A stretch of DNA of 61,956 nt from Bacilli bacterium (GCA_017887425.1 JAGHHZ010000029.1:1-61956), one strand, 5' to 3'; positions 8,555 through 18,396 are shown, numbered from the stretch's first letter. Translations and numbers: made by a program. Notes: generated by a model not told the origin, from the letters alone.

Positions 8555-9936
8555 AACATTTTAAGTAATGGATTTTTTCTTTTTATCAATACATCGCCAC
8601 CATTATGTTTACTATTTATATTGGTGTAAACTGTATCTGCTAAAGTATGGATATCTCCCAATCCTAAACTAAAGTTTGCTTTATTAAATACTGGATCGAT
8701 AACAACAAATGGTACTTTACCAGCAAAATTGATAAATGCTCTTGTAAAGTTATCAACTGGTATTTCTTTTTGCATTCCATAAAGTGAAGAAATAAATAAA
8801 CTTATCTTATTTTCAACACAGAAATCATGAATATATCCTAAAATACCATCTAATTTACTTAATTTTTTATTTAATTCATCAACATTTTTAGCATCATCTA
8901 TTCTAAAATCAATCATAATTAAATCGTAATCAGAATCTCTAATAATGGCTTTAATATTGTCTTGATTTAACAATAAATCATTATCAGTTTTAGCAAATGA
9001 AATACGTGGAGAAACAACACTTTGTAATCCACAGCAATAATAATTGATTACTCTCATACTAGAACTATCGGCTAATACTAAAGCTTTAGCATTTATTTTC
9101 TCTAAATAATTAACCATTGAAATACCTGACTTAGGATAAGCAAACATCGGATATTTAATACCAGTCAATGGGAACAGTGAAAAATAAGTATCAGTATTAG
9201 TTAATTTACTTATATTATTAACAAAATTAGTCATATCAGCTAATTCATAATTAAAGAAGAAAATGCTATCATTTACATCAAATTTAAATCCTTCATTTAA
9301 AAAGAATTCTTTGACGTTTTTAGGTTCTGTTTTTAGTGAAACTAAAGAACTTATTTTTTTACTTACTTCACGCCATTTCTCTCCGACTTCATTTTGGAAC
9401 ATATTCATAAAAGCAAGTAAATTAACTGCATTTAACGAATTAATTCCCACAATTATTCCAAGCTTACAGTCAACTAATTCGTAAACTATTTTGTTAATTA
9501 ATCTTTCAACCTCTTTATAGTTATCAATATTGTCACCAGTCAAAACTAAATGAATAAAAATTTTATTTTGCTTTTTTGATCTTATAAACTTTAAAAATGA
9601 TCTTATATGCTCAATACTTTTTTCATTTTCTAAAGATAAAAATAGATGTATTTTTCCTTCTGGTTTAATACTATTTAAATAAAACATCAAGTTTTGATTA
9701 GTTTCAAATTTATCAATATAACTATCAATCAAAGAGCATGATAAAGGATACTTTGAACCAGTACTAAATACTCGATAACCACTAACTAAATTATAACTAG
9801 GTGTTGAAATAGCAGCAAACAAATGATTTTTTGTATAACTATCCAAATTAGGCATTAATTTAGCATTATAAATACTATAAGAGTCTAATTGTTCAATTCC
9901 AAAACCATTCATTAAAAATAAAACTGTTTTTTTCAT
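8545..9936 (-). CDS. Phosphoglycerate-mutase-fold protein with lost active site (pseudoenzyme)
   Basis: 463 residues resembling cofactor-independent phosphoglycerate mutase (alkaline phosphatase superfamily) along its length: MNGFGIEQ for the usual DGFG, MPNLDSYT, a mutase-like inner domain with GKIHLFLSL and IHLVLTGDN, a WREV segment, and DYDLIMIDF near the second metal site. Key ligands are missing: the first Asp is Asn, the catalytic-Ser segment reads FSTGSKYPL, the DMVGHTG site reads RIDDAKNV, and the DHGN site reads SLYGM. It should not bind two Mn ions or catalyse the glycolytic step. The role is unknown; scaffold or regulator is possible. Start at the second Met, with GAGGG upstream. 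Confidence 0.65.
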   Translation of the reverse strand: MKKTVLFLMNGFGIEQLDSYSIYNAKLMPNLDSYTKNHLFAAISTPSYNLVSGYRVFSTGSKYPLSCSLIDSYIDKFETNQNLMFYLNSIKPEGKIHLFLSLENEKSIEHIRSFLKFIRSKKQNKIFIHLVLTGDNIDNYKEVERLINKIVYELVDCKLGIIVGINSLNAVNLLAFMNMFQNEVGEKWREVSKKISSLVSLKTEPKNVKEFFLNEGFKFDVNDSIFFFNYELADMTNFVNNISKLTNTDTYFSLFPLTGIKYPMFAYPKSGISMVNYLEKINAKALVLADSSSMRVINYYCCGLQSVVSPRISFAKTDNDLLLNQDNIKAIIRDSDYDLIMIDFRIDDAKNVDELNKKLSKLDGILGYIHDFCVENKISLFISSLYGMQKEIPVDNFTRAFINFAGKVPFVVIDPVFNKANFSLGLGDIHTLADTVYTNINSKHNGGDVLIKRKNPLLKMLKK

Positions 9937-10023
9937 ATTCATCCCTCATATTCTATAAAACATTATAACTTATTTTAGGTATTTTAGCAATAATTACCAC
10001 TAATATTTCACTAAAAATTGACA

Positions 10024-10047
10024 AAAGTGTGTCCCTAAACACACTTT
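10024..10047 (-). terminator. Likely terminator of the ABC exporter operon
   Basis: AAAGTGTGT / ACACACTTT hairpin overlapping the stop of the last gene; the following U tract is short and interrupted. Confidence 0.6.
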
Positions 10048-11857
10048 ATGATAGCTGTTCAAATTGTGAATTATATAAATTAGCATAAAATCCACCTTTA
10101 GCTAATAACTCTTCATGATTACCCTGTTCAACGATATCACCATTATTCATTACTAAAATCAAATCAGCATCTCTAATTGTTGATAAACGATGAGCAATAA
10201 TAAATGAAGTTCTTCCTTTCATCAATTCATCCATCGCTTTTTGAATCAATATTTCGGTTCTCGTATCGACACTACTAGTTGCTTCGTCTAAAATTAAAAC
10301 TTTAGGATTAGCTAAGATAGCTCGAGCAATTGTAAGTAACTGTTTTTGTCCTTGAGATATATTGTTAGTTTCCTCATTTAATTCCATATTATAACTATCT
10401 GGTAATGTTTGAATAAAATGATGAACATGAGCTTTTTTAGCTGCTTCAATTACTTCGTCATCAGTAGCATCTAATTTACCATATCTTAAATTATCCATAA
10501 TCGTTCCAGAGAATAACCAAGTATCTTGTAAAACCATTCCAAAAATATGTCTTAAATCACTACGTTTATAATCATTGATATTATTACCATCAATTAAAAT
10601 CTTCCCATCTGTAACATTATAAAAACGCATAAGTAATTTAACCATCGTTGTTTTACCTGCTCCAGTAGGACCGACAATCGCAATCTTTTGACCTTTTTTA
10701 ACTTTAACGCTAAAATCATGAATAATTATTTGATCTTCATTATAACCAAACTTAACATGATCAAATGTAACATTACCCTGGATATCACCAACTGTAAGTG
10801 GATTTTTAACTTCTACTTCCTCAGTTTCTTCTAAAAACTCGAATACTCTTTCACTAGCTGCTATCATGGCTTGAATCATATTTGAAACTTGCGCTAATTG
10901 AGCAATTGGATTAGTAAAGTTTTTAGTGTAAGAAATAAATGATTGAATATTACCAACTGTAATTCTTCCTTTTATTGCATAATATCCACCTAATATTGCT
11001 ACAACCACATATCCTAAATTACCGATAAAATTCATAATTGGATGCATCATTCCAGAAAAGAATTGGCTCTTCCATCCAGATGAACATAATTTTTCGTTGT
11101 CTTTTTCAAAATTTTTAACAACTTTATCTTCAGCATTGAAAACTTTAATAACATTTTGGCCAGAATACATTTCCTCAATTTGTCCGTTAACATGACCTAG
11201 ATATTCTTGTTGATCAGAGAAATATCTTTGACTATGCTTAACAATAAACATGGTAATTAATGTAGCAATCGGTAAAATTAATAAAGCAACAATCGTCATT
11301 ACCACATTAATTGATAACATCATAACTAAAATACCAATAATAGTAGCAATTGAAGTTATTAATTGTGTGGTACTTTGATTTAAACTTTGACTCATTGTAT
11401 CAATATCGTTAGTAATAATAGATAATACTTCACCATGAGTCTTTTTGTCAAAATAATTCATTGGTAACTTATTAATTTTAATAGAAACTTTCTTTCTTAA
11501 TTCATAAGTATATTTTTGACTAATACCAGTCATAATAAATCCTTGAATGTAAGAAAATATAGCACTAATAATATATAATCCTAAAAGGAAAGTTAAAATT
11601 GAAGCTATTTTACCAAAATCAATTCCTGCTCCCCCACTTAATTTGCTTATTACTCCATTAAATAATTCAGTTGTCGCATTACCCAATATCTTAGGTCCAA
11701 CTATAGAAAAAATTGTACTAGCAATCGCAAATATAACAATTACAATTAACTGAATTTTATATTTGCCCATACTTTTAAATAATTTTTGAACAGTTCCCTT
11801 GAAGTCTTTAGCTTTTTCCGTTGCCATAGCTCCAGGGCCTTTTGGTCCTCTATTCAT
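10046..11857 (-). CDS. ABC exporter half-transporter (membrane plus ATPase), catalytic partner
   Basis: 603 residues: six membrane helices (about 30-330), then a nucleotide-binding domain with Walker A GPTGAGKTT, signature NISQGQKQ, Walker B VLILDEATSSVD and an H-loop IIAHRLS. The catalytic Glu is present, whereas the partner encoded upstream has Asp there, so the pair fits a heterodimeric exporter of the LmrCD/YfiBC/TmrAB type with one degenerate site. The signature of this subunit reads SQGQ rather than SGGQ, consistent with asymmetry. It overlaps the partner by 8 bp and has AAGGAGG before its ATG. Substrate unknown; MarR control suggests a toxic compound or drug. Confidence 0.9.
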   Translation of the reverse strand: MNRGPKGPGAMATEKAKDFKGTVQKLFKSMGKYKIQLIVIVIFAIASTIFSIVGPKILGNATTELFNGVISKLSGGAGIDFGKIASILTFLLGLYIISAIFSYIQGFIMTGISQKYTYELRKKVSIKINKLPMNYFDKKTHGEVLSIITNDIDTMSQSLNQSTTQLITSIATIIGILVMMLSINVVMTIVALLILPIATLITMFIVKHSQRYFSDQQEYLGHVNGQIEEMYSGQNVIKVFNAEDKVVKNFEKDNEKLCSSGWKSQFFSGMMHPIMNFIGNLGYVVVAILGGYYAIKGRITVGNIQSFISYTKNFTNPIAQLAQVSNMIQAMIAASERVFEFLEETEEVEVKNPLTVGDIQGNVTFDHVKFGYNEDQIIIHDFSVKVKKGQKIAIVGPTGAGKTTMVKLLMRFYNVTDGKILIDGNNINDYKRSDLRHIFGMVLQDTWLFSGTIMDNLRYGKLDATDDEVIEAAKKAHVHHFIQTLPDSYNMELNEETNNISQGQKQLLTIARAILANPKVLILDEATSSVDTRTEILIQKAMDELMKGRTSFIIAHRLSTIRDADLILVMNNGDIVEQGNHEELLAKGGFYANLYNSQFEQLS

Positions 11858-14039
11858 TTTCTAATTCCTCCTTTGATAATTGAGAATAAGCAATCTCTTG
11901 GTATATTTCACAAGATTTTAATAATTCTTTATGTGTACCAATACCAACAACATGACCTTTGTCTAAAACAATAATTTGGTCAGCTTGCATAACAGTACTA
12001 ATTCTTTGAGCAACGATGAAAATAGTCGAATTTTTAGTATATTTAGCTAGTTCTTTACGTAATTTCGCATCTGTTTTATAATCAAGTGCTGAAAAACTAT
12101 CATCAAAAATATAAATTTCTGGATCAGTTGCAATCGCACGTGCTATTGCAAGACGTTGTCTTTGACCACCTGATACATTAGTTCCACCTTGGGAAATTTC
12201 ACTTTTGAATTTATCTTTTTTATTTTCAATAAACTCTAAAGATTGACTTATTTCAGCTGCTTTTGTTATTTTTTCTTTATCCATCTTATCTAAACCAAAA
12301 GCAATATTAGATTCGATTGTTCCTGAAAATAACATTCCTTTTTGTGGCACATAACCAATTTTATCTCTTAACTTTTCAATATTGGCTTTTCTAATATCGA
12401 TACCATCGATTAATATTTTACCACCAGTTACATCAAAAAATCTTGGTATTAAATTGATTAGAGTAGATTTACCAGATCCTGTTGAACCGATAAAAGCAGT
12501 AGTTGTTCCTGTCATTGCTTTAAAACTGATATTTTGTAATACATCTTCTTCCGCATCAGGATATCTAAAATAAACATCTTTAAATTCGACAACACCTTTT
12601 AATTCATCGTTAAATTTTAAAGGTTTATCAATTTGTTTAATTGAAGTATCCCTATCCAATACCTCTCCAATTCTTTTTAATGATACAAAAGCTCTTGGAA
12701 CCATAATTGATACCATTGAAATCATTAAGAAAGACATAATTATCTGCATTGTATAAGTAATAAATGCCATTAATGTTCCTACTTGGATTGTTCCAGCATC
12801 AATCTTACTTGCTCCTACCCAAACAATTAAAACACTTACTCCGTTCATAATAAACATCATCGATGGCATCATAACTGTCATAACTCGATTGACAAATAAA
12901 TTTACTTTAGTTAAATCTTTATTCGCATCATCAAATCTTTTTTCTTCATGTTTTTCTGTACCAAATGCTCTAATAACTGGGATACCAGATAATATTTCTC
13001 TTGATACTAAATTTACTTTATCGATTAACTTTTGAACTTTATTAAATTTAGGCATAGCTAAACCAAATAAAATAATAACAAAACCGATTATCGTTACGAC
13101 AGCTAAAGCAATAATCCAACTCATATCATTACCACTTACTTTAGCCAAAGCACCAATTCCCATGATAGGAGCAAAGAAAACAATTCGAAGTAGCATAACA
13201 ATCAACATTTGAATTTGTTGAATATCATTAGTACTCCTTGTAATTAAAGAAGCTGTGGAAAAGCTTTCAAACTCTGTATTAGAATAAGTCATTACTTTAT
13301 TGACAACTTTGCTTCTTAAATCACGACTGAAAAATGCCGCAATTCTACTTGTTAAAAATACTGATGCAATAGTTAAAACCATTGAAGCTAAAGCTAACCC
13401 CAACATTTTTAATCCAGTAGTAGCAATATAACCAAGTTGCATTTCTTCGACGTCTATGCCAATTTTAGTATACTCATCTTTTAAATAAACAATAGCTGTT
13501 TGCTCCAATAAACTAACAGTTTCATCAGAATAATTTTCACTTAATTTATTAACAAACTCGTTATGGCTTTCTTGATCCATGGCTTGTAAAATATCATAAA
13601 TACTCATACCATCTGGAATTTGCATTCCGAAACTACTTGGATCAAAACTTTCTTGGGAAGTATTATATACCATAATCATCGGCAATGTTATAATACTTCT
13701 TAAATCCTCATTTTCCGTATTTAAGATATATAAGTTTTCTTCATTTAGCAATGGATATTTTTCTAAATATTCTGTATTATCTTTAGTAATTAAAGTATAA
13801 CTATTATTTACTTTTTCTTGACTTTCACTATTCATAAATAATAATAGTTTATTATACTCTTCTTCCCTGATAACTTCTGGTACTGGTGATTCAATACCAC
13901 TTTGTTGAATACCAATGTTAACAATATTCGAAGTATATTCTGGTAAAGTTAAATCACAATTTGCTTGCATAAATAACAAAACAAATACCAAAATTATATA
14001 AAAACTATACTTTTTTAAAATTTTTAAAATATGTTTCAT
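11850..14039 (-). CDS. ABC exporter half-transporter with large external loop, degenerate ATPase site
   Basis: 729 residues. A long extracytoplasmic insertion (about residues 30-200) between helices 1 and 2 sets it apart from the partner. The nucleotide-binding domain has Walker A GSTGSGKST, signature VSGGQRQ and Walker B IYIFDDSFSALD, with Asp in place of the catalytic Glu, as in the non-catalytic half of heterodimeric exporters. The ATG overlaps the marR stop as TAATG and is preceded by AAGGAGG. The external loop might bind substrate or a surface partner; that is inference from its size and position. Confidence 0.9.
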   Translation of the reverse strand: MKHILKILKKYSFYIILVFVLLFMQANCDLTLPEYTSNIVNIGIQQSGIESPVPEVIREEEYNKLLLFMNSESQEKVNNSYTLITKDNTEYLEKYPLLNEENLYILNTENEDLRSIITLPMIMVYNTSQESFDPSSFGMQIPDGMSIYDILQAMDQESHNEFVNKLSENYSDETVSLLEQTAIVYLKDEYTKIGIDVEEMQLGYIATTGLKMLGLALASMVLTIASVFLTSRIAAFFSRDLRSKVVNKVMTYSNTEFESFSTASLITRSTNDIQQIQMLIVMLLRIVFFAPIMGIGALAKVSGNDMSWIIALAVVTIIGFVIILFGLAMPKFNKVQKLIDKVNLVSREILSGIPVIRAFGTEKHEEKRFDDANKDLTKVNLFVNRVMTVMMPSMMFIMNGVSVLIVWVGASKIDAGTIQVGTLMAFITYTMQIIMSFLMISMVSIMVPRAFVSLKRIGEVLDRDTSIKQIDKPLKFNDELKGVVEFKDVYFRYPDAEEDVLQNISFKAMTGTTTAFIGSTGSGKSTLINLIPRFFDVTGGKILIDGIDIRKANIEKLRDKIGYVPQKGMLFSGTIESNIAFGLDKMDKEKITKAAEISQSLEFIENKKDKFKSEISQGGTNVSGGQRQRLAIARAIATDPEIYIFDDSFSALDYKTDAKLRKELAKYTKNSTIFIVAQRISTVMQADQIIVLDKGHVVGIGTHKELLKSCEIYQEIAYSQLSKEELENE

Positions 14040-14467
14040 TAATTTCCTCCTTGTACATTATTAAACATTTTTTTGATAACTTGATAAAATGTATTTAACT
14101 CCTCTTTAGTAATGCCTGATGTCATTTTATTTTCCATATTTTTAGCTTTTTTCTTCATTTCAACTATTAAAGAGATACTTTTATCAGTTATCATTATTTC
14201 CTTATTTCGTGCATCATTAAGACTGACAACTCTTTTAATGAATCCTTTGTTTTCCAACCGCTTTAAAATGCCATTAACCGTTGGGTTTGTTAATTCAAAT
14301 TCTCTTTCAATGTCTCTTTGATTAATTATATTCTTTCTATTTTTATATAAATAAATCAACACATGTGCTTGCATACCAGTTAAATCAATATCTTCTAAAT
14401 CCTTATTTAAATTTTTTTCCATCGTTTGAAAAATTTTTTTTAAATAAAATCCGATTTCCCTTTCCAT
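14039..14467 (-). CDS. MarR-family transcriptional regulator of the ABC exporter
   Basis: 142 residues with the winged helix of MarR: INQRDIEREFELTNPTVNGIL is the helix-turn-helix and RVVSLNDARNKEIMIT the wing. First gene of the exporter operon (marR, exporter A, exporter B), linked by 1-bp and 8-bp overlaps, so it very likely represses its own operon. A perfect sigma-A promoter and a palindrome directly downstream of the -10 box lie before the gene. The ligand cannot be deduced. Confidence 0.9.
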   Translation of the reverse strand: MEREIGFYLKKIFQTMEKNLNKDLEDIDLTGMQAHVLIYLYKNRKNIINQRDIEREFELTNPTVNGILKRLENKGFIKRVVSLNDARNKEIMITDKSISLIVEMKKKAKNMENKMTSGITKEELNTFYQVIKKMFNNVQGGN

Positions 14468-14485
14468 ACTATCACCCTCAAATTA

Positions 14486-14499
14486 TATAGCACGCTATA
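14486..14499 (-). promoter_or_regulatory. Probable MarR operator
   Basis: TATAGC-N2-GCTATA inverted repeat covering the expected transcription start, between the -10 box and the RBS of marR. Confidence 0.65.
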
Positions 14500-14500
14500 C

Positions 14501-14529
14501 ATTATATGGTATTAAAAAAAAATTGTCAA
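14501..14529 (-). promoter_or_regulatory. Promoter of the marR-exporter operon
   Basis: TTGACA (14529-14524), 17-bp spacer, TATAAT (14506-14501): full consensus at both hexamers. Confidence 0.85.
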
Positions 14530-14530
14530 C

Positions 14531-14564
14531 AAAAAAAATCAAAAAATATTAATTCTTTGATTTT
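14531..14564 (-). terminator. Terminator of ffh
   Basis: AAAATCAAA / TTTGATTTT stem with an eight-base T run on the minus strand, overlapping the ffh stop and ending just upstream of the marR -35 box. Confidence 0.8.
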
Positions 14565-15867
14565 AAAAAGGCATTTTAAAATTACCACTATTAAATTGTT
14601 TCATCATAATTTTCATTTGTTCAAATTGTTTTAATAATCGATTTACTTCTTCGACACTTCTTCCACTACCTTTAGCAATTCTTTGTTTACGACTTGCTTT
14701 TAATACTTCTGGATGTCTTCTTTCATAAGGTGTCATCGATAAAATAATTGCTTCAATATGAGCCATATCTTTAGGATTGATTTGGACATTATTCAATCCC
14801 ATTTTTTTAGCTCCTGGTAACATTTTAATAATATTTTCTAAAGGTCCTAGTTTTTTTATTTGTTTTAATTGAACTAAAAAATCTTCTAAATCAAATTTGC
14901 CCTTTTGCATCTTTTTAGCCGCATTAATTGCTTCATCATCCATGATATCCTCAGCTTTTTCAATCATACTCATGATATCGCCCATATCAAGTATTCTAGT
15001 CGCCATTCTTTCTGGATAAAATTCTTCTAATCCATCCATTTTTTCAGAAGTACCAACAAACTTAATTGGAACATTAGTTAAATGTCTTACTGATAAAGCT
15101 ACTCCACCTTTAGTGTCACCATCTAATTTAGTTAATATAGCTCCGGTTAAATCTAATTTTTCATTAAATCCCGTTATAACATTAATAGCATCTTGTCCTG
15201 TCATACTATCAACAACTAATAATATTTCATCAGGATTGACGATATTTTTAATATCATTTAATTCATCCATTAGTTCTTCATCAATATGTAATCTACCAGC
15301 TGTATCGATTAAAATATAGTTAAATCCATTTTCTTTAGCATATTTAACTGCATTAGTAACTATTTCTCGAGGATCTTTTTTACCTTCTTCATAAACTTCG
15401 ATATTTAATTCTTTACCAATTTGTTTTAATTGGTCAATTGCCGCTGGCCTGTATACATCACAGGCTACTAATAATGGTTTTTTATTATATTTTTTTCTTA
15501 ATAATAAACTTAATTTACCGATAGTAGTTGTTTTACCACTTCCTTGTAAACCAACTAACATTAAAATATTTAAACTTTTATTAGTAACTAAATCTTTCTT
15601 TTCGCCACCTAACAATTCAACTAATTCATCTTTAACTATTTTAATAAATAATTCACTAGGTTTTAAACTATTACTAACTTCTTCTCCTAAAGCTTTTTCT
15701 TTAACATTATTAATAAATTCTTTAACAACTTGATAATTAACATCTGCTTCAAGTAACGCTAATCTTAATTCTCTTGTTATATCACTAATATTTTCTTCGG
15801 TAATCTTACCATATCCTTTTATTTTATTTACTACACTAGTTAATCTATCTCCTAAACTTTCAAACAT
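14563..15867 (-). CDS. ffh: Signal recognition particle GTPase Ffh
   Basis: 434 residues, normal length. N domain, then the G domain with LVGLQGSGKTTT (G1), VACDVYRPAAIDQL, DTAGR (G3) and TKLDGD (G4), followed by a Met-rich M domain that binds SRP RNA and signal peptides (LGPLENIIKMLPG, SMTPYERRHPE, and a C-terminal MKIMMKQF). It targets nascent membrane proteins to the translocon. The start is ATG 15867, after AAAGGTGA and a TATAAT box 17 nt upstream; an earlier in-frame GTG is part of the RBS. No ylxM neighbour is present. No SRP RNA was seen nearby. Confidence 0.97.
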   Translation of the reverse strand: MFESLGDRLTSVVNKIKGYGKITEENISDITRELRLALLEADVNYQVVKEFINNVKEKALGEEVSNSLKPSELFIKIVKDELVELLGGEKKDLVTNKSLNILMLVGLQGSGKTTTIGKLSLLLRKKYNKKPLLVACDVYRPAAIDQLKQIGKELNIEVYEEGKKDPREIVTNAVKYAKENGFNYILIDTAGRLHIDEELMDELNDIKNIVNPDEILLVVDSMTGQDAINVITGFNEKLDLTGAILTKLDGDTKGGVALSVRHLTNVPIKFVGTSEKMDGLEEFYPERMATRILDMGDIMSMIEKAEDIMDDEAINAAKKMQKGKFDLEDFLVQLKQIKKLGPLENIIKMLPGAKKMGLNNVQINPKDMAHIEAIILSMTPYERRHPEVLKASRKQRIAKGSGRSVEEVNRLLKQFEQMKIMMKQFNSGNFKMPF

Positions 15868-15884
15868 ATATATCACCTTTATAA

Positions 15885-15890
15885 ATTATA
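15885..15890 (-). promoter_or_regulatory. -10 box, minimal leader, ffh
   Basis: TATAAT on the minus strand 17 nt before the ffh ATG, with AAAGGTGA between; a TTGTTT 16 bp further upstream may be the -35. Confidence 0.55.
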
Positions 15891-15910
15891 CTATATTTTA
15901 AGCAAAAAAC

Positions 15911-15942
15911 AAATAAAAAAATTGTACTTAATTCGTACAATT
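15911..15942 (-). terminator. Terminator of the rnc-yebC operon
   Basis: AATTGTAC / GTACAATT stem followed on the minus strand by a T-rich tail, overlapping the yebC stop codon. Confidence 0.85.
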
Positions 15943-16657
15943 AAACATTAGCTACATTGTGGTAAACATTAGAAACATCTTCAACTTCATCTAACATACC
16001 TAATAATTTATTAAATATATCTAAATCTTCACCAGTTAATTCCACTTTTTCTTTTGGTAACATAGTTATTTCATCCATATCAAATATAACATTCGGTAAA
16101 GCACTTGTAATAGCTTCTTTAATTTTAAATAAATCTTGTGGATCACCATAAACAACGATTTCTTCATCTTCTTCAATATCTTTAACATCGATATCATTTT
16201 CAATCAAAACATTTAAAGTATCTTCTAAAGATAATCCTTTAAAACTAACGACACACAAATTATCATAATTATAAGATACACTACCAACATTACCTAATTT
16301 AACATGACATTTATTAACAACAGCTCTTAAATCACTAACTGTTCGATTAACATTATCAGTTAGACATTCAATAATTAAAGTTGAGCCAGCTGGACCAAAC
16401 ATTTCATAAGTATTTTTAGTATAAGTTTCATCAACTCCACTATTTACTTTATCGATAGCTCTTTTAATAATATCTTGTGGAACTTGTTCTTTTTTAGCTC
16501 TTTCAACTAATCTTTTTAAAGCTGAATTAGCTTCTAAACTTGTTCCACCATTTTTAGCAGCTTGATATATTTCTTTAGCATACATACTATAGATTTTACC
16601 ACGTGCTGCGCCTGTTTTTTGAATACTTGCTTTTCTTACTTCATAAGCTCTTCCCAT
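15941..16657 (-). CDS. YebC/PmpR-family protein (translation or transcription factor)
   Basis: 238 residues, the usual length, with the conserved N-terminus SIQKTGAARGKIYSMYAKEIY and the later FGPAGSTLIIECLTDN that define the family. Members have been described as transcriptional regulators and, more recently, as factors easing ribosome stalling at proline-rich stretches. This window does encode proline-rich proteins, but any link is inference. The start has a clear GAGGTGA. It is the last gene of a probable rnc - unknown - yebC operon (27-bp gap, no terminator between). Confidence 0.93.
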   Translation of the reverse strand: MGRAYEVRKASIQKTGAARGKIYSMYAKEIYQAAKNGGTSLEANSALKRLVERAKKEQVPQDIIKRAIDKVNSGVDETYTKNTYEMFGPAGSTLIIECLTDNVNRTVSDLRAVVNKCHVKLGNVGSVSYNYDNLCVVSFKGLSLEDTLNVLIENDIDVKDIEEDEEIVVYGDPQDLFKIKEAITSALPNVIFDMDEITMLPKEKVELTGEDLDIFNKLLGMLDEVEDVSNVYHNVANV

Positions 16658-16684
16658 TAAAAATCACCTCATAATATTTTACAT

Positions 16685-17722
16685 TTATTTTAATTTTTTT
16701 TCAACACCTAAAACCATTTCACTTAAAATATCGTCATTTTTAGTAAAATTAGATAAGTTAATATTTAAATATTCATCGATTTCAAAAGGACTAGAATAGA
16801 TACTAACATTAGGGAAATGATAATTAATCCTAAAAAAATTGCGCAAAAATTTTTGAGTTAAATTATTTTGAATTCTTAAGTGTTCATCTAAATACTTTTG
16901 TTCTATTTCTTTTTGTTCTTCTAAACTCAAATTGTCTTTTTTAATAAGATAGTTTATTTTACGTTGATAAGCTTCTTTTTTCGCATTATAACGAATTGGT
17001 AAAAAAGGGACGACTTTTACCTTAGCAATACCTAATTCGACTAATTGATTTAAAAAAACTGATAGACTTAATACAGCACTAGGAGATACGTCACTGATAT
17101 TTTCAGGATAATAACTAGATCTATGTTCTTTATAATCTTTATATTCTATGATTTCAGATTCATAAACTCCTTCATTCATTTTATATAGCATTCTTTTTAT
17201 CTTTTTACTATAAGGGCTACTTTTATCTAAATTTTTATCTTGAACAGCAAATATATAACAAACACCATCACTTATTCCATAACTAATAATTGGTAATTCA
17301 TATTTAAAAGTACCATCAGTAATACTGCATTTAAAACAGTATGGACTCTCTTGATAATATTCTTGTGTTTTAATTTCGATACTATTATCTAAAAAAGGAA
17401 TTGTCTTATCTTCTAACATTCTATTTTTAACAAAATCGATATTTTTTTTAATATATAATTCAATATCGTTAAAATCCGAAAAACTCAAATTAGAAAAAAG
17501 ATAAACTAATTTTTTCAATATATCTTCTTTACTAGAAATATTAAATAAACTGATAAATTGTTTAATATATTTATAAAATAATTCTTTATTTTTGACTCGA
17601 ATAGTTAAAACATTATCATCTAAATAATAATTGATTCTAAAATGAATATTATAAAAAAACTCCCCTATTTGAACACGACCAGTTTCACATTGTTTAAAAA
17701 ACGCATCAATTAATTCATCCAT
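16685..17722 (-). CDS. Unknown protein between rnc and yebC
   Basis: 345 residues, no signal peptide, no membrane segment. I do not recognise the family. The N-terminal half alternates beta-like and helical stretches; the centre has ISYGISDGVCYIFAVQD; residues about 245-290 are a charged helix rich in Lys, Glu and Gln, then a C-terminal region. It overlaps rnc by 8 bp and precedes yebC by 27 bp, so it is cotranscribed with RNA-processing and translation genes. A role linked to RNA metabolism is only guilt by association. Confidence 0.55.
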   Translation of the reverse strand: MDELIDAFFKQCETGRVQIGEFFYNIHFRINYYLDDNVLTIRVKNKELFYKYIKQFISLFNISSKEDILKKLVYLFSNLSFSDFNDIELYIKKNIDFVKNRMLEDKTIPFLDNSIEIKTQEYYQESPYCFKCSITDGTFKYELPIISYGISDGVCYIFAVQDKNLDKSSPYSKKIKRMLYKMNEGVYESEIIEYKDYKEHRSSYYPENISDVSPSAVLSLSVFLNQLVELGIAKVKVVPFLPIRYNAKKEAYQRKINYLIKKDNLSLEEQKEIEQKYLDEHLRIQNNLTQKFLRNFFRINYHFPNVSIYSSPFEIDEYLNINLSNFTKNDDILSEMVLGVEKKLK

Positions 17723-18380
17723 TTTGCGCCTTCTTCAAAGCATCACGAGCAGCATTTTGTTCAGCTAACTTCTTACTATGAGCACTACCTTCACCATAGA
17801 TAATATCATCTATTTTAACAATTACGGTAAATGTTTTGTTATGCGCCGGTCCCGTTTCATTAACTACTACATATTCTAAAGATCTTTTATCGGTTTGAAC
17901 TAATTCTTGTAAAACTGATTTATAATCATTATCAAAATTAATTTCTTTATTTTCAATTAAAGGTATAACATTGTCATAAACAAATTTTTTAGCTCTTTCA
18001 AATCCACAGTCTAAATAAATAGCACCAATAAAAGCCTCAAAAATATCAGCGACAATTGCTTTACGAGTACGACCACCATTTTCTTCTTCTCCATGACCTA
18101 GTCTTAAATAGTCATTTAAATGTAATCTTATCGCATATTCAAAATTGGCATCTTCACAGACATATTTAGCTCGCATTTTAGTCATTACACCTTCTTCATA
18201 AGATGTATTCTTATATAAATATTCACTCATAATAACTTCTAAAACAGCGTCACCTAAATATTCTAATCGCTCATAACTTTCAATATTGTTTTCATTAGCA
18301 TATGAACTATGTGTTAAAGCTGTCAAATATAGCTTTTCATTGTTATATTTTATATTCAAGTCATCTAATAGTTTTTTCAA
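17715..18380 (-). CDS. rnc: Ribonuclease III
   Basis: About 221 residues: RNase III catalytic domain with the signature [12 protein letters not shown] (catalytic Glu and Asp) and the second acidic cluster [14 protein letters not shown], then a C-terminal dsRNA-binding domain (about 150-221) with [20 protein letters not shown]. It cleaves double-stranded RNA such as rRNA precursors. A TTG start at 18380 is preferred: GGTGA sits 6 nt before it and TATAAT 16 nt before it, while an ATG at 18392 has no RBS. It is divergent from yidD. Confidence 0.95.
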   Translation of the reverse strand: MKKLLDDLNIKYNNEKLYLTALTHSSYANENNIESYERLEYLGDAVLEVIMSEYLYKNTSYEEGVMTKMRAKYVCEDANFEYAIRLHLNDYLRLGHGEEENGGRTRKAIVADIFEAFIGAIYLDCGFERAKKFVYDNVIPLIENKEINFDNDYKSVLQELVQTDKRSLEYVVVNETGPAHNKTFTVIVKIDDIIYGEGSAHSKKLAEQNAARDALKKAQNG

Positions 18381-18396
18381 ATCAATCACCATACCA

